Shown here: one piece after another, positions 1 to 6,800 of the stretch
Layout: the number at the start of each line of letters is the position of its first letter
Numbering within the stretch: the stretch's first letter is position 1
Assembly (NCBI GenBank): GCA_027487055.1
Contig: JAIYEJ010000198.1
Location: 1-7,717 of the forward strand
Source of the DNA: Methylotenera sp.
GTDB lineage: Bacteria; Pseudomonadota; Gammaproteobacteria; Burkholderiales; Methylophilaceae
Direction of reading: 5' to 3'
DNA: 7,717 nucleotides
Notes under the pieces: model-generated
Told to the model about the DNA's origin: nothing
Databases searched by the model: none
The model's input: only the letters and a program-made list of their open reading frames with translations
Program-made: the position numbers and the translations under genes

Positions 1-230
1 ATATAATCAAGCGTATACGGACGTTGTGGGTGGCGTGCAACTTGCGAGATTTGCCAAGCAGTTAAATTATTGTAAGTATCTTCAAGCAATTTTTTATTTT
101 TTTTCTGTAATTGCTCAAGTTCTTTAGAAATATCCAGCGCATCATGGTCATCATGCGAGACTTGTAGCGCATCAATGCGGGCTTCTAAATCAGCGATGCT
201 TTGTTCAAAATCTAAATAGCTTACTTTCAT
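1..230 (-). CDS. accA: Acetyl-CoA carboxylase carboxyltransferase subunit alpha, N-terminal part (runs off left edge)
   Basis: AccA pairs with AccD to form the carboxyltransferase that moves the carboxyl group from carboxybiotin on AccB to acetyl-CoA, giving malonyl-CoA for fatty acid synthesis in the cytoplasm. I translated the 76 complete codons visible from the ATG at 230-228. The protein opens MKVSYLDFEQSIADLEARID, matching the family opening (LDFEQPIAELEAKI in E. coli), continues with a charged helical stretch (ELEQLQKKNKKLLEDTYNNL, residues 37-56), and reaches the signature WQISQVARHPQRPYTLDY at residues 59-76. Family members are about 320 residues, so roughly three quarters, including the crotonase-fold catalytic core, lies outside the window. 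Only a weak purine stretch (AAAGAA) precedes the ATG. The gene starts 27 bp after the dnaE stop on the same strand with no terminator between, so translation from the dnaE transcript is likely. The identity is firm from the N-terminal motifs. Confidence 0.95.
   Translation of the reverse strand, partial: MKVSYLDFEQSIADLEARIDALQVSHDDHDALDISKELEQLQKKNKKLLEDTYNNLTAWQISQVARHPQRPYTLDY
90..104 (-). repeat. A8-T-A6 tract inside accA
   Basis: The coding strand of accA has eight A, one T and six A across codons 43-47 (Lys-Lys-Asn-Lys-Lys), in the charged helical segment before the WQISQVARHPQRP signature. Poly-A runs of this length can promote RNA polymerase or ribosome slippage, but Lys-rich segments in AT-leaning genomes commonly produce them, so no programmed event is claimed. 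Confidence 0.85.
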
Positions 231-257
231 AGTTTTCTTTAAGTTTAAAAAATTATG

Positions 258-3200
258 TTAATTATAAAGGATTTTTACGTTATCTACAGATAACCATGCT
301 TTTAGGTTATGCAATAGTTCATCTTGTAACTCTACCCGCCAAGCCTCACCCAACATCAAGCTAGCCTGCCCTTGGCTATTATGGTACTCAATTTTAACTG
401 GGCAAAGCTTTTGGTCTGCATCTAAAGACTTTTTGCGATACGGCGCCAAAATACTCGTTAGCTTTGCTGCGTCAGATTGACCATTACACGAAATTTTCAA
501 CATACTTGCATAGGCGCTACGCGCACTAGCTAAGTCAAAAATTTTACGCGCATTCACTCGGTTGCCTCCAGAAAAATCATCGTGACTCACGCGGCCTTCT
601 ATTACCAACAATTGGTCATCTTTTATCAGATGTGCATACTGATTAAGTAACTCACTGCCCACCACCACATCCACTCTGGCGATTGCATCATCTAAGGTCA
701 CTATCGCCATTTTTCCACGTTGTGTCATCCGGATGCGCACCCCCGTCACCACGCCAGCCAATAGTTTAGGCTGTTCTTGCGGCACCAAATCTGCCAAGCT
801 ACCACTCACAAATTGGCTGATGTCATTTTTTGCTGCTAAAAACGGGTGACCACTTAAATAAAAGCCAAGCGCTGCTTTTTCTTCTATCAAGGCTTGTTCG
901 GTTGTCCAAGCTGGCACGTCGGGAAGCACGTGTTTGGTGACCGTATCACCAGTAAATAAACTATCTTGACCAGCATGATTATTAGATTGCTCAGCCGCTG
1001 CGACTGCCAAGCCAACACCTGCAAGCAAGGCTGCTCGATTCGGCTCAAGTTTATCAAAAGCACCAACACGAATTAAAGATTCAATCACACGTCGATTCAC
1101 TTTACGTAAATCTAGGCGGGCACAAAAATCAAACAAATCTTTAAACGGTCCAGTACTTTCTCGCGCAGCCAAAATCAACTCAATTGCTGCCAAGCCTGTA
1201 CCTTTAATTGCGCCAAGACCATAGAGTATTTGCTTGCTGTTGAGCGGCTCAAATCGATAACCACTTTGGTTAATATCAGGTGGCAACACCTCGACATTAT
1301 TGGGCGCGCAATCATCAAAAAAGGCATGGATATTATCCGTATTATTCATGTCCGCCGACATGGTAGACGCTAAAAATGCAGCCGGATAATGTGCTTTTAA
1401 ATAAGCCGTATGATAAGCAACCAAAGCATAAGCTGCTGCGTGCGACTTATTAAATCCATAACCAGCAAATTTCTCCAGCAAATCAAACAACTCATTTGCT
1501 TGACGTTCATTTAAGCCATTTTTACTTGCACCTTCGGTAAAAATAGCACGCTGCGCATCCATTTCTTCTTTTTTCTTTTTACCCATAGCACGGCGCAGCA
1601 AATCGGCACCGCCAAGGCTATAGCCAGCCACCACCTGCGCAATTTGCATTACCTGCTCTTGGTAAACTGCAATGCCATAGGTTTCCTTGAGGATGCTTTC
1701 AGTGGCAGGATGCGGATATTCCACACGTTGCTTTCCATGCTTACGGCGGCAATAATCGGGAATTAAATCCATCGGACCTGGGCGATATAAAGCAACCAAA
1801 GCAATAATATCTTCAAAGCAATCTGGCATCGCTTGCTTGAGCATATCTTTCATGCCGCGTGACTCTAGCTGGAAAACCGCAGTCGTATTTGCCTTCTTAA
1901 GTAGGTTAAATGATGCCTTATCATCCAAAGGGATGCTCTGAAAGCTAAGCGGGGATCGGCTTCGAGACGTGCTATTTTCGCTCGCATTTAATTTGTCCTC
2001 AATTGCACGTTGTTTGTTGGCGTTTTCAAGCGCTAATTCTAAAATGGTTAAAGTGCGTAAACCTAAAAAGTCAAACTTAACCAGACCAACCGCCTCGACG
2101 TCATCTTTGTCGTATTGGCTGACCAAACTGCCGCCATCCGCCTGACAGTAAATCGGAGAAAAATCAGAAATTTTCCCTGGGCTAATCAACACCCCCCCCG
2201 CATGCATACCAACGTTGCGCACCAAGCCTTCTAGACGTAGTGCTAACTCAAGTAACTCGGCAACCTCTTCTTCTGACTCACGTCTTTCTTGTAATTGTGG
2301 CTCTTTTTCTAGCGCACTCGCGAGGGTAATGCCCAACTCTAAAGGGATTAGTTTTGCAATCCCATCAACAAAATTAAATGGTAAATCAAGCACACGGCCA
2401 ACATCGCGAATCACCGCCTTCGCGGCCATGGTACCAAAAGTGGCGATTTGTGATACGGCATCTAAGCCATATTTCTGCTTCACATAATCAATCACACGGT
2501 CGCGCCCATCCATACAAAAATCAATATCAAAGTCTGGCATGGATACGCGGTCTGGATTTAAAAAACGCTCAAACAATAAGTTGTACTCTAGCGGGTCAAG
2601 ATCGGTAATATTTAGACTATACGCCACCAAAGAACCCGCACCCGAGCCCCGCCCAGGACCCACAGGCACGCCATTATTTTTTGCCCAATTAATAAAATCA
2701 GCCACAATTAAAAAGTAACCCGCAAAGCCCATTTGATTAATAATTTGGCATTCAAATGCTAACCTAGCCGCATATTCTGCTCGCTTTGTATCGCGTTCTT
2801 TTTCATCTGGATAAAGCATGGACAAGCGCGCTTCTAGGCCCAAATTAGATTGCTGTGTTAGATAAATGTCTAAACTTTCTTGATTTGGTGTTGGAAAATT
2901 TGGTAAATAATTTTTGCCTAATGTGATGGATAAGTTACAGCGTTTTGCAATTTCAACCGTGTTCTGCAAGGCTTCTGGAATATCTGCAAATAAAGCGCAC
3001 ATTTCAGACTGCGTTTTAAAATATTGTTCTTCAGTAAAATTTTTAGGGCGTCTTTTGTCAGCCAGCATATAGCCTTCGGCAATGCAGGTTCTGGCTTCAT
3101 GCGCTTTAAAATCATCTGGCGCAATAAATTGGATAGGATGCGTTGCAACCACCGGAATTTCAGACTGACTCGCAAGATTGACTATGTGATTAATGAGCGC

Positions 3201-3782
3201 TTCTTGGTGAGCGTTATCTAGCGCAGTGCGTTGCACTTCTAGGTAAAAACGGTTTGGAAACATGCTAGACCATGATTTGACGAGTGCGCCAGCAGCCCCA
3301 TGCTGATTGGCCTGCAGGGCATTGCCAATATCACTTTGCGCATTACCAGAGATTAGTATTAAGCCATCTGTATTTTTGTCATTAAAGTCTTGTAACCAAG
3401 CTTGTTTGATCTCGGCACGTCCTCGGTGTTGATTCTCTAAATATGCGCGACTTATAAGCTGACATAATTTTAAATAGCCAGCATTGTTTTGCACTAATAA
3501 AAGCAGGCGAAACGCTTGATCGCGATTTTTAGTGTTTTCTAACCAGAGTTCACAACCCAAAATTGGCTTGATACCGCGACCGCGGGCGGCTTTATAAAAC
3601 TTAATCGCACCAAATAAATTACTTAAATCAGTCAATGCAACGGCTGGCATACTATCTTTGCTGGCCACATCAATATAATCATCTATTCTGACAATCCCAT
3701 CTACAATTGAAAACTCGCTGTGACAGCGTAAATGCACAAATTGTGGTTGAAGAGTTTCGGAATGAAATGGCGCGTCTTGCAT
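258..3782 (-). CDS. dnaE: DNA polymerase III subunit alpha (replicative polymerase)
   Basis: This is the catalytic subunit of the replicative DNA polymerase III holoenzyme; it extends both strands at the fork, working with the beta clamp, tau and the DnaQ proofreader. The 1174 residues match the usual DnaE1 length (1160 in E. coli). Domains in order: PHP about 14-220 (starts FVHLRCHSEFS); polymerase core about 290-830, with GPGRGSGAGSLVAY at 375-388, the palm motif PDFDIDF giving catalytic D419 and D421, and the third carboxylate D571 in VKFDFLGLRT; FAGYGFNKSHAAAYALVAY at 772-790; a helix-hairpin-helix region about 850-925; clamp-binding motif QDSLF at 939-943; an OB fold about 1005-1080; and a C-terminal tau-binding region to 1174. 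The ATG at 3782 is the first possible start because an in-frame TAA lies four codons upstream, and the N-terminus fits the family. No Shine-Dalgarno is seen. An insertion of about a dozen residues lies near 594-615, and a G8 run lies at 2192-2199. Confidence 0.98.
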   Translation of the reverse strand: MQDAPFHSETLQPQFVHLRCHSEFSIVDGIVRIDDYIDVASKDSMPAVALTDLSNLFGAIKFYKAARGRGIKPILGCELWLENTKNRDQAFRLLLLVQNNAGYLKLCQLISRAYLENQHRGRAEIKQAWLQDFNDKNTDGLILISGNAQSDIGNALQANQHGAAGALVKSWSSMFPNRFYLEVQRTALDNAHQEALINHIVNLASQSEIPVVATHPIQFIAPDDFKAHEARTCIAEGYMLADKRRPKNFTEEQYFKTQSEMCALFADIPEALQNTVEIAKRCNLSITLGKNYLPNFPTPNQESLDIYLTQQSNLGLEARLSMLYPDEKERDTKRAEYAARLAFECQIINQMGFAGYFLIVADFINWAKNNGVPVGPGRGSGAGSLVAYSLNITDLDPLEYNLLFERFLNPDRVSMPDFDIDFCMDGRDRVIDYVKQKYGLDAVSQIATFGTMAAKAVIRDVGRVLDLPFNFVDGIAKLIPLELGITLASALEKEPQLQERRESEEEVAELLELALRLEGLVRNVGMHAGGVLISPGKISDFSPIYCQADGGSLVSQYDKDDVEAVGLVKFDFLGLRTLTILELALENANKQRAIEDKLNASENSTSRSRSPLSFQSIPLDDKASFNLLKKANTTAVFQLESRGMKDMLKQAMPDCFEDIIALVALYRPGPMDLIPDYCRRKHGKQRVEYPHPATESILKETYGIAVYQEQVMQIAQVVAGYSLGGADLLRRAMGKKKKEEMDAQRAIFTEGASKNGLNERQANELFDLLEKFAGYGFNKSHAAAYALVAYHTAYLKAHYPAAFLASTMSADMNNTDNIHAFFDDCAPNNVEVLPPDINQSGYRFEPLNSKQILYGLGAIKGTGLAAIELILAARESTGPFKDLFDFCARLDLRKVNRRVIESLIRVGAFDKLEPNRAALLAGVGLAVAAAEQSNNHAGQDSLFTGDTVTKHVLPDVPAWTTEQALIEEKAALGFYLSGHPFLAAKNDISQFVSGSLADLVPQEQPKLLAGVVTGVRIRMTQRGKMAIVTLDDAIARVDVVVGSELLNQYAHLIKDDQLLVIEGRVSHDDFSGGNRVNARKIFDLASARSAYASMLKISCNGQSDAAKLTSILAPYRKKSLDADQKLCPVKIEYHNSQGQASLMLGEAWRVELQDELLHNLKAWLSVDNVKILYN
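2192..2199 (-). repeat. G8 homopolymer tract inside dnaE
   Basis: Eight consecutive G on the coding strand span codons 528-531 (GCG GGG GGG GTG; Ala-Gly-Gly-Val) of the conserved GMHAGGVLI segment. Synonymous codons could break the run, so its length is not forced by the protein. It lies between the catalytic pair D419/D421 and D571, so a one-base slip would abolish polymerase function. It is also a classic site for sequencing indels, but the frame here is intact with eight. Confidence 0.9.
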
Positions 3783-3788
3783 AAAGCT

Positions 3789-3818
3789 ATTTTACCGCAA
3801 GAAAATACTTGTGCTGAA
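3789..3818 (-). promoter_or_regulatory. Candidate dnaE-proximal promoter (possibly leaderless)
   Basis: On the minus strand a -10-like TAAAAT occupies 3794-3789, embedded in GCGGTAAAATAGC. Upstream at an 18-bp spacing is TTCAGC (3818-3813), only a weak match to TTGACA (three of six). The -10 ends six bases before the dnaE ATG, so a start about seven bases downstream would fall on or next to the ATG and give a transcript with almost no leader. This agrees with the lack of a ribosome binding site. The call is from consensus matching by eye only. Confidence 0.4.
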
Positions 3819-3856
3819 AAATGTGAAGACTTAAAACAAAAAAACACGCGCACTCA

Positions 3857-3862
3857 ATTATA
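3857..3862 (-). promoter_or_regulatory. Candidate upstream -10 element for dnaE
   Basis: A perfect TATAAT reads on the minus strand at 3862-3857. The hexamers 16-18 bp upstream do not resemble TTGACA, so it would be a -10-dominated promoter, or chance in an AT-rich gap. Transcription from here would begin near 3850 and give a leader of roughly 68 nt before the dnaE ATG, still without a recognisable Shine-Dalgarno. Confidence 0.3.
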
Positions 3863-3898
3863 AAGATTGCTTATTATGAACGTATTTTTAACTAAATA

Positions 3899-6800
3899 TT
3901 AATGTAATGAACGTTTATTATTGATTAAATCATTGACTTTATTAATTAAATCATCATCCTGCACAGGCTTACCAAAGAACGCATCTACGCCAATATCTTT
4001 GGCTAAGTTTTGATGCTTATCAGCGGTACGTGAGCTTATCATGATGAGCGGTGTATGCACTGTGCGCGCATCGTCACGGATATTGCGCGCCAAACCAAAT
4101 CCATCCATACGTGGCATTTCAATATCGGTAAGTATCGCATCGGGTGTGGTTTCTTGTAATAACTGCATCGCATCTAAACCGTCTTTTGCAACCAATACTT
4201 CAAATCCTTCACGTTCAAGCAAGCGCGCAAGCACTTTACGCATGGTTAGCGAATCATCAACTACCAAGACTCTGCGTTTAACAGCAACTTTGGTCGCCTT
4301 AGCTTTAGGCGCTTTAACCACTACGCTACCTGCTGCCAGGGACTCTAAATTCGCTAATTGCACTGGGTTTATAATCAAAATAACACGTCCATCGCCTGCC
4401 ACCGTTGCACCAACTATGCCTGGTACACGTGCAAGTTGCGCACCAATTGGTTTCATCACCGCCTCTTGGTTACCTATTACCTCATCCACATGCAATGCAA
4501 TATTATGTTGCGCACTTCGCAGCAATAGAATAGACACATAGGCATGGTCTTCTGGCTGATGCTCTTGGTGATGCAACAACTTAGATAAATAATGTAGAGG
4601 GTATTTATTATCTGCCCATACGATTTCGCCAGCTTTATAAGCCTCGATTAAATCTAGACGTTTAATTTTTTGTGCTTGCTGAATCATGGTCACAGGCAAT
4701 GCATAAATTGTATCCCCAGAACGTACAGCAAGCACTTGTGCAACTGAAAGCGTAACTGGCAATTGCACATTAAACGTAGTGCCTTTACCAAATTCACTTT
4801 CTAAATCTACACGACCGCCAAGGCCACTGATGTCATTTCGCACGACATCCATCCCTACGCCGCGACCAGCAATTTGCGAAACCTTCTCAGCAGTTGAAAA
4901 CCCTGTCTCAAATATAAGTGACATCAATGCCTGTTCGCTAATTTCAGCATCTGCAGTTAATATTTTATTTTTAATAGCCTTATCTCTAATCCGCTTTAAG
5001 TTTATCCCTGCACCATCGTCATTGACGATGATGTTAATCTCATCATTTATTTGACTGACTTTGAGCGTTATAACACCGCTATCTGGCTTATTAAGCTTGC
5101 GGCGCTCTGCAGGTGCTTCAATACCATGTGCCACCGCATTTCGTAATAGGTGCTCCAAAGGCGCACCAAGCTTATCGAGCACACTGCGATCAATTTCGGT
5201 TGTTTCACCTTCTATGAATAAATCGACTGATTTTTTTAGTTCCCTTGCTGTCTGCCTTACAATTCGCTGCATGCGTTCTGCAATTTGCTTAAACGGCAAC
5301 ATACGCGCGCTCAATAGACTTTGTTGCAAATCACGGTTCATGCGGTTTTGTTGCTGGAGTGCTGCTTCAGATTGATCTAGATTGCTAAGTAAGGCGCCTT
5401 GAATAGTTGCCACGTCATTCACGCTTTCCGCAATCATACGGGTCAATTCTTGCAGGCGCGTAAAACGGTCAAACTCTAAAGGGTCAAAGGTTTCATTGGT
5501 TTCTTGCAGAATATTTAAACGGGATTGTAATTGCGTTTCCGCTTCAATTTCTAGCTCACGCAAATAGTTACGTAAACGTGAAACGCTTTCGGTCAAATCG
5601 TTTGATGATTGCTTAAATCCAGTTAATTCTCGGTCTAAACGTGAGCGTATAATTGAAATCTCACCCGCTTCGTTAATGAGCCTATCCAGAGTATCTGCGC
5701 GCATTCGCAAAAATTGCGCTTTTCTATCTGTCGTGCGTCCTGCTGGGGCAACATCTTCTTGTGTTACGGCTTCTTCATCACTATCGGCTTCAACTTCTTT
5801 TGATTCTTCAAAGTAGCTACCAATTTTATCTAACTCTACAAACATTAAATCAAAATCAGCTGCCTCATTTTTACGTTTAAGGGCTTGTGTGACCTGCTCT
5901 TCAAGCTCGTGAATTGAATCGCCAAGCTCAGTCTGCCCTGCCATCCTCGCACTACCTTTTAAGGTGTGTAATGCACGTTGCAGAGCATCTGGATGTTGCA
6001 TTTCTTTTGGGTTAGCGCGCCACGATCTTAACTCTGAACCAAGCTCCGGTATGATTTCATGAGCCTCTTCAAGGAACATGGCAAACAAATCATTATCGAC
6101 ATTATCTTTATTAAGCCCGCCACGTTGTTGATAATCTATGCCTTGGGTAATCAACTTAACTTCGATGTCACTGACTTCATCATCAATCAATTGGTCATCA
6201 TCTGAAAATTCTTCTGTCAGATCAAGTGTAAAATCATCATCTATAACCATTTCACTACTTATAGTAGTATCTAGCTCATTTTTTGTATTTTCTAATGTTT
6301 CTGTAGGTAATGCCTTATTTTGAATTGCCAGCTGAGTCGCTTCGGCAAGTACTTTAATTAATGCGTTTGCAGAACGTGGATAATCCAGTTCTGAAATTTT
6401 TTGCCACATTTTTGATAATGATTTAATGACATTGGTGTATAAAAGCAAATGTTGTGGCGACCAAATTGGACAAATCTCATCTAGCCAGTGCTCTAAGGCA
6501 CGTCCTAAGTCACCCATTTGCTTAAATTCTGCCGCAAGTGCATTGCTTGCCAACGTATGGTTTGCTTGTCTTGCGGTTTTTGATGGCGCTGTAATAGTAG
6601 CTTTAGTCAGCTGCGCAACATCATCTTCAAGAATTTTAATATTCTGCAAACTCTCGTTTAAGAAAATATCATAAAGCGCACGGCTCATCTTGCGCGTGCC
6701 GCCTATGAGCACGTGCGCATCTGGTTTTTTGTTGGTTGATTTTTTGCGTGGGTTAACACTTGCACTCGTAGCAGTTTCTTCTGTTGAAACTAAATCTTCA

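Larger units (their letters stand above)
3783..3898. other. Intergenic gap between the kinase gene and dnaE
   Basis: This 116-bp AT-rich gap lies between the kinase stop codon and the dnaE start and is the only non-coding stretch over 30 bp in the window. It contains the two candidate -10 elements and a T-rich run on the minus strand (3846-3835, interrupted by one G) following GTGCGCG. I could not form a convincing stem before the T run, so I do not call an intrinsic terminator. No small ORF, RNA gene or long inverted repeat is evident. Confidence 0.6.

Noticed and set aside
2918..3175. An 85-codon minus-strand open frame overlapping dnaE out of frame
   Set aside because: The dnaE frame here is fully conserved and the alternative translation resembles no known protein; it is a frame shadow. 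The 60-codon frame at 887-1069 was rejected for the same reason.
3798..3811. Inverted repeat CAAG-N6-CTTG between the candidate -35 and -10 of dnaE
   Set aside because: A four-base stem is too short to support a hairpin or an operator call.
3835..3855. T-rich run after GTGCGCG as a possible terminator for the kinase gene
   Set aside because: No complementary GC-rich arm could be found to form a stem before the T run.
3876..3914. Direct repeat ATGAACGT at 3876-3883 and 3907-3914
   Set aside because: Two 8-base copies 31 bp apart, one inside the kinase coding end, are compatible with chance; there is no third copy and no symmetry suggesting an operator.
4041..4541. A 166-codon open frame on the plus strand inside the kinase gene
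   Set aside because: It is antisense to the well-defined CheW and receiver coding region, its Ser/Thr/Ala-rich translation matches no family I know, and it has no ribosome site. The other plus-strand open frames over both large genes were rejected likewise.
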